20,472 bases of DNA from the IMG/VR virus record IMGVR_UViG_3300025282_003282, positions 1 through 20,472 of that record. One strand, written 5' to 3'. Of this stretch, positions 1 to 7,839 are shown one piece after another. The translations under genes were made by a program, and so were the position numbers. Position 1 is the first letter of the stretch; each line of letters opens with the position of its first letter. The stretch comes from a virus. The notes beneath the pieces are model-generated. The model searched no databases, was not told where the DNA came from, and saw only the letters and a program-made list of their open reading frames with translations.

Positions 1-2
1 GT

Positions 3-107
3 AAGGCACTTTGTACGTCCTACAAGCCAACCGGAGAAGTAAAAGGATTAGCGACATATACCACGACCTTCAAGGTTGATGGTGCAGTAACCATAGCGGC
101 AAACTAA
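3..107 (+). CDS. Major tail (tube) protein, C-terminal fragment
   Basis: The window opens inside a reading frame (codons starting at 3, 6, 9...) that ends with TAA at 105-107. The 34 visible residues include KPTGEVKGLATYTTTFKVDG and end in AVTIAAN. A short Thr-rich beta-strand ending of this kind is common at the C-terminus of siphophage tail-tube proteins. The position directly before the G/GT chaperone and tape measure genes is the canonical place of the major tail protein. The call therefore rests mostly on gene order; the start and most of the protein lie outside the window. Confidence 0.6.
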   Translation, partial: KALCTSYKPTGEVKGLATYTTTFKVDGAVTIAAN

Positions 108-138
108 TAAAGGCGATAAGCCTTGAAAGAAGGTACGT

Positions 139-537
139 ATGAGTACAACCCAGGTTGGCTTCATGCCAACGACCGAGCGTATTGAACTACCTGATGGTCA
201 ATGGTGGGAAATCATCAGCGAACCGACCAGGGGCATGCGAAAGGTTTTTAGAACTGCTGGAATTGAAGTAGGCGGAGACGCTTTGAAGTTGGCCGCTAGT
301 GAAGATCTTCTCGGCGACGACGAGGCTCGCCAACAGTTCTTGATGAAACATGCGACGGAATTGAAACTGGACGCTTTGGATGACGCTTTTCTTCTGCATG
401 GCACAGCTAAATGGTCGTTCGATATGGAAGTAACCGTAGCGAACATCGACAGTTTGCCGGACAAGTTCACGGCTCCTGTATTAGCCAGGATGAACGAGTG
501 CTACCAGGTAGACCAAGACGAAGAAAAAAAAGACTAA
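139..537 (+). CDS. Tail assembly chaperone G
   Basis: This 132-residue protein lies between the tail-tube gene and the tape measure gene, where siphophages encode the chaperone that coats the tape measure during tail assembly. It is an acidic, mostly soluble protein with no signal peptide or membrane segment. The ATG at 139 follows a GAAAGAAGG purine stretch. Its last codons run through eight A residues (524-531) before TAA at 535-537, which is the usual site of a -1 shift producing the longer GT protein. Identification comes from position, size and the slippery run, because G proteins are poorly conserved in sequence. Confidence 0.75.
   Translation: MSTTQVGFMPTTERIELPDGQWWEIISEPTRGMRKVFRTAGIEVGGDALKLAASEDLLGDDEARQQFLMKHATELKLDALDDAFLLHGTAKWSFDMEVTVANIDSLPDKFTAPVLARMNECYQVDQDEEKKD
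525..531 (+). promoter_or_regulatory. Slippery heptamer for -1 ribosomal frameshift
   Basis: In the G frame the codons at 526-528 and 529-531 are both AAA and are preceded by A, so the site is A AAA AAA followed by G. This is an X XXY YYZ slippery site. Slipping back one base makes the next codon AGA (531-533) in the T frame. The G stop codon lies only two codons downstream. No convincing downstream pseudoknot was identified by eye. Confidence 0.7.
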
Positions 538-734
538 ACGAGGCCATCCAGGCGTATTATGATGGGCTGCCTCTGTCGCATGAAATGTCTGAGGCGGCTT
601 TTCTTTTAGAAACGCAATGGTCATATGAAGATTACGTAACAGCACCTGACCGAGTGGTGGCGGATATGTTTCACTTACTGGACGCACAGTCTCAGGTCTT
701 GAAAGCAAAGGAAGCGGAGCGAAGTAATGGCTGA
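531..734 (+). CDS. Tail assembly chaperone T extension (GT by -1 frameshift)
   Basis: This frame has no good start of its own. It opens upstream out of frame with G and becomes protein-like only after the A-run, reading RLNEAIQAYYDGLPL and onward to RSNG. A -1 slip at 525-531 would join residue 131 of G to 67 residues of T, giving a GT protein of about 198 residues. In lambda and most siphophages G and GT are both needed, with T contacting the tail tube subunit. The aromatic and acidic composition (LLETQWSYEDY) and the stop overlapping the tape measure start (727) fit this arrangement. Frameshifting is inferred, not shown. Confidence 0.75.
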   Translation, partial: RLNEAIQAYYDGLPLSHEMSEAAFLLETQWSYEDYVTAPDRVVADMFHLLDAQSQVLKAKEAERSNG

Positions 735-2652
735 CGCAAGAGTCCAAATAATTTTGGAAGGGGTCGACAGAACTTCCAATGCCTTCAAGGGAGTCAACCA
801 ACGACTGAACTCAATGGCTGATAACTTGCGTAAACTGCGTGGGCCAGCGCTTTTAGTAACTGGAGCGTTATCAGCTATTGGGGCAGCGTCAATAAAATCT
901 GCAAGTTCTCTCACTGAATCCATCAACAAAGCTGGCCTGGCTTTCCGTGATTCAATCGACATTGTTACGGCATTCTCTAAAGAATCGGCTTTCGCTATGG
1001 GAATCGCAGAGCAAGATGCGCTGGATTACGCATCAGTCCTTGGGTTTATTTTGAATGCCAGCGGAATGACCAGACAAGCATCGGCAGACATGTCGATACA
1101 AATGGTGAAATTGGCAGCTGACATCGCCTCGGTAAACGACATCCCAATCGCAGATGCGTTGAGGGCTATACGGTCAGGATTGGTTGGTGAAGTTGAACCT
1201 TTACGCCGGTTCGGTATTTTGCTTAGCCAAGCAGCCCTGAAAACAAAAGCGCTGGAAATGGGCCTCATATCAGGAAAAGAGGAAATGAGCGAGGCCGTCA
1301 AGGTTCAAGCCAGGTTCGCTTCCATCCTTGAACAAACGACAGATATCCAGGGCGATGCCGTGAATACGGCTGAATCGTTTGCAAACTCTATGAAGCGATT
1401 TCAGGCCCAAGTAAAAGACGCAGCAGGTCAAATCGGCATGGTTCTAATTCCCAACCTGGAAGGTTTGATGGTAAGGGTGAACGATGCTATGAAAGCGTTC
1501 AACGATTTGACCGACGCTTCCAAGAAAAAGATTATTGCCATTGTTGGCATTGGGGCAGCCCTGGGTGCGCTGATTCTTATTCTTCCATTTGTTCTATCCG
1601 GTATAGCCGGAGTCATAACAATTTTTGGCGGCCTCCTGGTGATGTTCAAGTTAGTTGCCATCGGGATATTCGCCCTGTTTAGCCCCATCACGCTCATTGT
1701 TGTTGCCGTAGCAGCGATGGCTGTTGCCTGGATAAATAACTGGGGAGGCATACGAGATTTTACTAAAATTATTCTTCAAGAAATTCAAGACTTTTTGTTT
1801 CAATGGGTTGAAAACTCTATATTAGGATTCCAGAAATGGATTGATGTCTACAACATGATTGCGTCGAGAGTTGAGAAGTTGCCGACGATAGATAAAACGG
1901 TTGGTGATATATTCAAAGATTTGGCAGGAGTTGCCAAGATTGGTTTTGAGAAAGCGGAGGTCGCTGCCAAGAGCTTTGCCGATAGCGTCGTGGATAAAGT
2001 CGGAGATATCCCAGGTCTTTTGAAAAACGTCCTGGATGAAACCCTTGGAAACCTGGGGGAACTTATTGGGAAAGACATACCTGGCATCGATGAAATTATC
2101 GCTTCCATAAAAGAGCAAATCAAAGCTGCGGTTGAAGGTATATTTGAAATGAGTACAGCAACCGGCGATATGAACGACGGCCTGAAAGAGGGGATGGAAC
2201 TTACCAAAAACATCGCTGACAATATGTTCGACGCCGCCGCCGCTGCCAAAGTATTTAGCACAACTTTCGACAAAGGTATCGAATTACAGAACCGAATCAA
2301 TCGCTTTCTTGCCGCTGGAGGCGACCCATCAATGGTTGCGGGCCTTCAAAAAACCGTAGACCTGTTATTGGGTGGGTTTATGCCTCCCTCGCATATCACT
2401 CCTATGCAACATGGCTCTCGTAATTTCAGAGGTGGGATGGCGTTGGTTGGTGAAGCAGGCCCAGAGTTAGTCCAGTTACCCAGGGGGAGCAATGTGTTCA
2501 GCAACGCTGAAAGCGCTGGGTTCGGTGGCGGAAACGTCATCAACATCAATGCTATGAGCCTGGGGTCAGACCCATTAGAACGGAGGCGGATTGCCGAGGA
2601 ACTCGCAGCGGAAATTGGTTTGTTATTAGCCGAGGAACAAAGGACAAGATAA
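727..2652 (+). CDS. Tail tape measure protein
   Basis: This 641-residue protein sets tail length and travels down the tail tube. Residues about 100-240 resemble the TP901-type phage tail tape measure core (PhageMin_Tail), with motifs such as ADALRAIRSGLVGEVEPLRR and a repeated Ala/Gln-rich helical texture. Residues about 268-336 form a long hydrophobic region with two or three possible membrane segments, common in tape measures and thought to act in DNA entry. Near the C-terminus the GGMALVGEAGPELVQLPRGS stretch is a typical tape measure ending. The common rule of about 0.15 nm per residue suggests a tail of about 95 nm. The start overlaps the T stop by 8 bases. Confidence 0.93.
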   Translation: MADARVQIILEGVDRTSNAFKGVNQRLNSMADNLRKLRGPALLVTGALSAIGAASIKSASSLTESINKAGLAFRDSIDIVTAFSKESAFAMGIAEQDALDYASVLGFILNASGMTRQASADMSIQMVKLAADIASVNDIPIADALRAIRSGLVGEVEPLRRFGILLSQAALKTKALEMGLISGKEEMSEAVKVQARFASILEQTTDIQGDAVNTAESFANSMKRFQAQVKDAAGQIGMVLIPNLEGLMVRVNDAMKAFNDLTDASKKKIIAIVGIGAALGALILILPFVLSGIAGVITIFGGLLVMFKLVAIGIFALFSPITLIVVAVAAMAVAWINNWGGIRDFTKIILQEIQDFLFQWVENSILGFQKWIDVYNMIASRVEKLPTIDKTVGDIFKDLAGVAKIGFEKAEVAAKSFADSVVDKVGDIPGLLKNVLDETLGNLGELIGKDIPGIDEIIASIKEQIKAAVEGIFEMSTATGDMNDGLKEGMELTKNIADNMFDAAAAAKVFSTTFDKGIELQNRINRFLAAGGDPSMVAGLQKTVDLLLGGFMPPSHITPMQHGSRNFRGGMALVGEAGPELVQLPRGSNVFSNAESAGFGGGNVININAMSLGSDPLERRRIAEELAAEIGLLLAEEQRTR

Positions 2653-4193
2653 TGTTTCAATTACCATTACGCCTTATGCAAGCACCAACAGAATTATCTG
2701 AAAACGCTTCAAGCGTAACGTTGACGTTACCCACGATTACCTACAAGGCTCGCCACCTGGTGATTATTGTAGACGGCATAACCAACACCGGCGGCCAAAC
2801 CAGGATGGCTATGCGGTTCAATGGCGACTCAGGTTCTAATTATGGCGATGAGGTATTTCGGGCCGATGGTGCGTCTGCATCAGCGGCACAAAGAAACGCT
2901 CAAACATCAGGCCGAGTCGGGGAACTAACGAGTACGTCCAACGTGTACGGTGGAGCCTATATTCTGATACCGCATTACAAAGGAACTGATGGGCATAAAT
3001 CCTACGTTTCTTTGTCTGGCTCCGGAGAGGAAGCCCTTGATGCGTGTGGTGGTAGATGGGCTGACACCGATGCTATCACATCTGTAACTCTGCTTATGGA
3101 GTCAAATAACTTTGCGGCCACAAGCCGGTTCCTCCTCTGCGCTGTTGACGAACGCTATCTTATTGAGGAAGAAATACTCGCCTCTGACGGAACGTTCACG
3201 TTCGATAAATTGCCAACCCTCCAGGGTGATATTTGCGGAGTGGGTTATTTACGGAGCGACCGAACTGGTGCGCAAGACGGAATTCAATTGACGATAAATG
3301 GAAATACCACGAATGGAAATTACAGCCGGCAAGTGATAGCTGGAACTGCGGCCGCAACTGGAGTTGGTGGAGCCGCTGACAGGAGGATGGGTGGGGATGG
3401 AGCGATACCAGACCAGAGTTGTACGGCTGGAGCATTTTCTGCAACGTGCTTTACGACGTATCATCCGCAAAACGGCGATGATGATGCCCACACGATTTAC
3501 ATATCCAGCTTTCATTCTGTGAGTACAGCCAATGCAGGAGTAGACCTGGGGTCAAGTAGGCTCAACGCCGCAGCCGTTTATACTACCATGTTGTTCAACC
3601 CTCAAAATGGAACGAACTTCAAGGAAGATTCAATGATGAGTTTGTACCAGGTTCCGAAGCCACGCCTGGTGAGGGTGGCTGGTTCGGGGGCAACGCATAC
3701 GTTTGACTCTGTTGATATTCCTTCATCTGGAATCCAATCGTTACAGGGTAGCATTTATGGGCAGAACGATTCCGGAGCAACCAGGGATATCCAATGGAAT
3801 TTCAATAATGATACAACTGCATCCAACTATAATGTGCAATCTTTGAAGGGAACAACAAGCACACTGACGGCCGCCCAAAGCGCTGGCGACGATGTCCTTA
3901 TACCAGAAGGATTCCCAGACGATGGCGAGGCTGATATATTTGGTGGTGGCAGTTTCTTTATTGCCCAGCCGTTACAGACTGACAGGCACAAGCATTGGTT
4001 GTCGTTTGGTGGGTATAATGGAAGCGCTCGAACCGTTAGCATTGCGACAGGCCGATGGGAAAATGCAGGAGCGATAACCGAAATAGACATCGTTTCACAC
4101 ACTGGAAATATTGCCGCTGGAAGCATCAGCGAGCTTTCAAGCCTGGATACTGATGATGTTACGGATAGAAGCAGAAACACGAAAAGTATCTAA
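2652..4193 (+). CDS. Tail protein with three tandem copies of a ~160-residue domain
   Basis: This 513-residue protein starts on the ATG of a TAATG overlap with the tape measure stop. It divides into three related units at about residues 18-172, 177-335 and 343-500. Each opens with a Thr/Ser-rich beta strand and an L-G-I/V segment. Each then has an FNGD-SGSNY-like stretch (FNGDSGSNYGDE; INGNTTNGNYSR; FNNDTTASNYNV), and each closes with an AIT-V/I strand followed by a NFAATS or GNIAAGS turn, best kept in units 1 and 3. This domain type occurs in many phage tail or baseplate proteins and is probably a beta-sandwich used in tail-tip structure or surface binding. The exact role is not known. Confidence 0.7.
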   Translation: MFQLPLRLMQAPTELSENASSVTLTLPTITYKARHLVIIVDGITNTGGQTRMAMRFNGDSGSNYGDEVFRADGASASAAQRNAQTSGRVGELTSTSNVYGGAYILIPHYKGTDGHKSYVSLSGSGEEALDACGGRWADTDAITSVTLLMESNNFAATSRFLLCAVDERYLIEEEILASDGTFTFDKLPTLQGDICGVGYLRSDRTGAQDGIQLTINGNTTNGNYSRQVIAGTAAATGVGGAADRRMGGDGAIPDQSCTAGAFSATCFTTYHPQNGDDDAHTIYISSFHSVSTANAGVDLGSSRLNAAAVYTTMLFNPQNGTNFKEDSMMSLYQVPKPRLVRVAGSGATHTFDSVDIPSSGIQSLQGSIYGQNDSGATRDIQWNFNNDTTASNYNVQSLKGTTSTLTAAQSAGDDVLIPEGFPDDGEADIFGGGSFFIAQPLQTDRHKHWLSFGGYNGSARTVSIATGRWENAGAITEIDIVSHTGNIAAGSISELSSLDTDDVTDRSRNTKSI

Positions 4194-4202
4194 GGAGGAT
4201 TC

Positions 4203-4436
4203 ATGGCTAATTTTATTGTCGAAGTTCGCTACCAAGGCACGGCCTACCAGGGGGCAACCGTGTTGGTAGGGAGTGAGGTTCCGGCGACCACCGGCTCGAA
4301 TGGAAGGGTTTCCTTCAGCACTTCTCTGGCAAAAATAGTGAGCGCTGTGGTAGTCGAAAATGCAGACCCTTATTTTGTATGGGGTTCTGGGTCAGTTATT
4401 CTTACAGCTGATTCCGCTTACGTTATCAATATCTGA
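4203..4436 (+). CDS. Small beta-sandwich-like tail operon protein
   Basis: This 77-residue protein is preceded by an excellent ribosome site (AAGGAGGATTC before ATG), stronger than those of its neighbours. The sequence alternates short hydrophobic strands with Gly/Thr turns (RYQGTAYQGATVLVGSEVPA, then TGSNGRVSF). That pattern resembles small immunoglobulin-like or carboxypeptidase-regulatory-like domains in which a GA-V-V...T-NG-V-F signature is common. Lying between two tail-tip genes, it may be an accessory tail or decoration protein. Function is otherwise unknown; the coding call is strong. Confidence 0.8.
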   Translation: MANFIVEVRYQGTAYQGATVLVGSEVPATTGSNGRVSFSTSLAKIVSAVVVENADPYFVWGSGSVILTADSAYVINI

Positions 4437-4444
4437 GGTAATAC

Positions 4445-6505
4445 ATGGCACAAGTTACGCTCAAGCTCAAAGACGGTACAACGACGCTGGATTTGGCGGA
4501 TACGAGCAAGCATGCAGCGCTTCCGAATTCTTTTCAGATTGGCCCCATTCAACAACTGAGGGGACTGTCAGGGGATTCTTTTTTCCGCAATGGCGCCATC
4601 ATGACTCAGCACGGACTTGGAACCAGGGTGGTGCGAGTGGCGCTGATTTTCAATGGTGATGACGTCGGAACTCTCCAGGCGAACATTCAAAACGTCAACA
4701 AAATGTTGCAACAAAATCGAAACCGGTCTGTGGTTGTCGGTTCTGGTACTCCCCTGGAACTAGAAACCCAACTGGGAACCTCGTCAGATGAAGAGGTTGA
4801 TTTCCGAGTTATTGATGGACAGCTGTCATTACGACGAAACAGTTTTGATGAACCAATAGTCAACAACAAAAGAGCGTTCGCAGATCTATCCCTTCTGGTA
4901 GACCCACTTGGCGTGGGAGCCAGCGAAGAATTATCGAATTATCTCAATAATCCTTCTTTTGAAAATGGAACGCTGATGGTGGGCTGGACGGAGAACTCGA
5001 CCGCAACAGGAACATCCACCAGGGATGGCGCTCGTGCAGTTTACGGAACGGCAAGCATGAAAGTTACCATGACCGGTGCGAGCGGTGGTTTGACGCATGA
5101 AGCCCAATACCAGGACATAGCAGTTACTGCTAGCCAAATCTACTCGGTCAGCGTTTACACGGAGGCAGTTGCCCTCAGCAGCGTGGGTGCGGTTCCTGCC
5201 CAGGCTGTCCTCAAGGTTCAATCGTTATTGGGCACGCATGTGCTTTACGAGGATGAGGACTACCTGGATGTCACGACTACCGGAACGGCGCACCAGCTAT
5301 CAAGGACAAACGTCAGAATTCCAGCTGGGGCAACAACACTGCGAGTGTGGGGTATGGTAAGGGCCTCGACCGCATCGGCAACAGGCACGGCTTACTATGA
5401 CGGTTTTATGGCTGCATCTGGAACTTCTATTCCTGGCGCTTACATAACCGGACGAGTAACAAACAACGAGATTGATACGTTGCTGGGAACCGGAATCAAT
5501 CACTTTGACATTTACGACGTACCAGGTGATGCTCCTGCAAAAATGCGCCTTACGATGAAGTCGCTCGCAGCAAGCGGAACCCACAGAGTGTTCATTACGA
5601 TGCGTGGTGGCGACCGCATGACCGATAATCTACTCAACCAGGGGCAATCGGCTTCCACGGTTATTGTTACTGATGCCTTTGGTGCTTCTGCAACCTTTGG
5701 TGGCACAGTGCATACCCTGACAACAGGAGCGACAGCGATTACAAATGCAAGCTATGGTTCTGCTGGGCAAATCCATTGGACAGTAGTAAACGACAAAGCC
5801 GTGACCAGTACTAACTATGGTTATTGGGAGTTTGACCTGGGTGGGACTGCTCCCAAGGGATTGTTCCGTGTTCTTGCAAGAACTGAGTATACAATTCGTA
5901 CAGCGTCAACTACATCTGGATTGCAGTTAGCAATGCTAAACACAACCGCAGCTGGAACCAATTTCCGCCTGGGGGTTGGATACAGCGTTGGAGATTTGAG
6001 CTTTACGCCACGCCCATCAGTCGCATCTGATTACAACCATTACGGAACGTCATTAGCGAGTACCATGAACCTCATTGATATTGGGGAACTCCAGATTCCA
6101 CCAGGGCAACTCGGCGATAATGACATTTACGACAATTACAAACTCCGAGTCTATTTTGGGCTTGGTACGACTGTAACCTGGAGGAGGTCAGGTGGAATCA
6201 CTCCAGATTTTTTCAACTGGCGTGTTGATTATTTGTTTTTGGCTCCGGTCGAAGAAGGGGCCGTCATCATCAACAACGTGACAAGCGCTGACCAAATCCT
6301 CGTCGACTCGGTAAGCCAGAAACCAGGTGTTTATTTCCTGACGACCACTGGTAGCGTAAGCAATGTTCCTGACCGAGTGGGTGGAGCATTTCAAATAGGG
6401 CCAGAGCCTACCAGGGTTTACATCGTGCGTGATGACAACGCAAATCCATCAGCTGTCAGTTACACTTCAACCCTAACCTATCATCCGCAATACAATATCG
6501 TATAG
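4445..6505 (+). CDS. Dit-like distal tail protein with carbohydrate-binding-type domain
   Basis: This 686-residue protein sits between the triple-domain protein and the Tal-like protein, the usual place of the distal tail component. Residues 1 to about 155 (ending RAFADLSLLVDPLG) look like the ring-forming N-terminal part. Around residue 168 the NYLNNPSFENG stretch begins a segment of about 160 residues typical of CBM4/9-like jelly rolls, a galactose-binding-type fold, ending near YYDGFMAASG. A middle region with GDAPAKMRLTM and a C-terminal strand-rich part with EPTRVYIVRDD are common in evolved siphophage Dit proteins. A role in tail-tip assembly and binding of cell-surface glycans is inferred. 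Confidence 0.75.
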   Translation: MAQVTLKLKDGTTTLDLADTSKHAALPNSFQIGPIQQLRGLSGDSFFRNGAIMTQHGLGTRVVRVALIFNGDDVGTLQANIQNVNKMLQQNRNRSVVVGSGTPLELETQLGTSSDEEVDFRVIDGQLSLRRNSFDEPIVNNKRAFADLSLLVDPLGVGASEELSNYLNNPSFENGTLMVGWTENSTATGTSTRDGARAVYGTASMKVTMTGASGGLTHEAQYQDIAVTASQIYSVSVYTEAVALSSVGAVPAQAVLKVQSLLGTHVLYEDEDYLDVTTTGTAHQLSRTNVRIPAGATTLRVWGMVRASTASATGTAYYDGFMAASGTSIPGAYITGRVTNNEIDTLLGTGINHFDIYDVPGDAPAKMRLTMKSLAASGTHRVFITMRGGDRMTDNLLNQGQSASTVIVTDAFGASATFGGTVHTLTTGATAITNASYGSAGQIHWTVVNDKAVTSTNYGYWEFDLGGTAPKGLFRVLARTEYTIRTASTTSGLQLAMLNTTAAGTNFRLGVGYSVGDLSFTPRPSVASDYNHYGTSLASTMNLIDIGELQIPPGQLGDNDIYDNYKLRVYFGLGTTVTWRRSGGITPDFFNWRVDYLFLAPVEEGAVIINNVTSADQILVDSVSQKPGVYFLTTTGSVSNVPDRVGGAFQIGPEPTRVYIVRDDNANPSAVSYTSTLTYHPQYNIV

Positions 6506-6507
6506 CC

Positions 6508-7611
6508 ATGCCATTACGACTTCATCTTTACGACGACAATCTTTCATCGCCTACTTACCAACAGGATATTCTTCCTTTTGTTGATGGATTAGTCCACACC
6601 ACCAGGCTCAACGGTGGCTTTCACGATATGGTGTTCCGAGTCGGAACCACCCTGGCTGAATTTTGGGAGTGGTATCTGAACCGTAGATTGTATCGCCTGG
6701 TTCTTGCAGAAGATTCTGGGAAGGTTATCTGGGAGGGGCGATATGAAGACCCCGAATTAGGCGAGGGTGGAACGGTCATCAAGTGCTATGGGTACTGGGC
6801 AAATTTTACGGACAGGATGTTGCAGTCAAAAACGTATAGCGCCAAAACGGCCAAAGAGATTATTGTTGATATGCGTGACACCACCGGCACTGCGGAACAA
6901 TTGTCCGATGACGATACCCACATTGACGACCCAGGTGTAGACCTAACCATAACCTACACCGATTTGCAATTATGGGATGCACTAACAAACCAAAATAACG
7001 GAGTGACGGCTTTTACCAGCACGACAAGCGAACCCTGGTTTCTAGCGGTATGGGAAGATAGGAAAATCTACTTCAAGGCCCGTAACGTTTCGGCAATCAC
7101 CTGGCAAGTGGACTTACAGGATTTGACAGCTGTTCCAAGAATACGTGGGCCGTTTAGGAGCATGAGAAATTCGGTGTACTCGGTGTATGATTCAAGCAGA
7201 ACCAGCACTACAACCGATACCACCAGCATAACGAAATATCTGACCAGGGATTATGCCGTGCGTGATATTGTTGGCAACCAGGCGACCGCTGAAAATCGGA
7301 GGAATAAGGAACTGGAGTTCCGAAAGGACATACATGCGGAGATTCCAGAGATTCTTGTTGGAAGCGTTCGGGATGCGAACGGAGCGACCAGGAGCATTTG
7401 CCGAGTCCGTGCTGGGGATGTGATTCGCATCAACGATTTGATACCGGCGACGGTCAACCCTGGCGAGGTTCAGCTAGATGCGCTCAACACGTTCTTTATC
7501 CGAGAAACAAAATGCGACCATAATACTAATACGTTGAGGATTGTTCCAGATGTGCCAGACCTGAGTTTGCATAAAGCATTGGCAGCTGCACAACTAAGAA
7601 TAATCCAGTAA
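6508..7611 (+). CDS. Tal-like baseplate hub / tail-associated protein
   Basis: This 367-residue protein follows the Dit-like gene after only two bases. Its N-terminal YDDNLSSPTYQQDILPFVDG and the WEGRYEDPELGEGG-then-KCYGYWANFTDRML arrangement match the gp27/Tal fold found in siphophage tail tips, where a trimer closes the tube. Residues about 105-190 carry a helical-to-beta segment (KTAKEIIVDM, then LWDALT), and a C-terminal beta region includes RAGDVIRINDL, typical of these hubs. No lysozyme or peptidase extension is present, so this is the short form. The end overlaps the convergent gene on the other strand by 18 bases. Confidence 0.75.
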   Translation: MPLRLHLYDDNLSSPTYQQDILPFVDGLVHTTRLNGGFHDMVFRVGTTLAEFWEWYLNRRLYRLVLAEDSGKVIWEGRYEDPELGEGGTVIKCYGYWANFTDRMLQSKTYSAKTAKEIIVDMRDTTGTAEQLSDDDTHIDDPGVDLTITYTDLQLWDALTNQNNGVTAFTSTTSEPWFLAVWEDRKIYFKARNVSAITWQVDLQDLTAVPRIRGPFRSMRNSVYSVYDSSRTSTTTDTTSITKYLTRDYAVRDIVGNQATAENRRNKELEFRKDIHAEIPEILVGSVRDANGATRSICRVRAGDVIRINDLIPATVNPGEVQLDALNTFFIRETKCDHNTNTLRIVPDVPDLSLHKALAAAQLRIIQ

Positions 7612-7839
7612 TGATTCCTCTATCGCCTCGTAAGCACCTGGGCGGACAATAATTTCTGGCAACCCATTTTCTGCACGCACCACGTTCGCTTTATCAACGC
7701 ACTCCTGGCAGATAGGTTCACGGACTCCCCCTGGGTCTGGCATTCCGTTGGTAGCCCGAATAGACGGAACTGTCATCGGGTTATACGACATCAACCGGTC
7801 GCATCCGAAACACTTACTATGAAATAATGCGTATCCCAT
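7594..7839 (-). CDS. Small zinc-ribbon protein
   Basis: The reverse-strand protein starts MGYALFHSKCFGCDRLMSYN and contains CFGC followed later by PICQECVDKAN, giving a four-cysteine zinc ribbon, then an acidic tail PGAYEAIEES. Small proteins of this design are frequent in siphophages, where their function is unknown. Two adjacent ATGs exist (7842 and 7839). The second is preferred because GGAGG then lies six bases upstream, exactly as in the methyltransferase gene at 9068, whose start region is nearly identical. The methyltransferase stop overlaps this start. The gene ends inside the convergent tail gene. Confidence 0.8.
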   Translation of the reverse strand: MGYALFHSKCFGCDRLMSYNPMTVPSIRATNGMPDPGGVREPICQECVDKANVVRAENGLPEIIVRPGAYEAIEESLLDYS

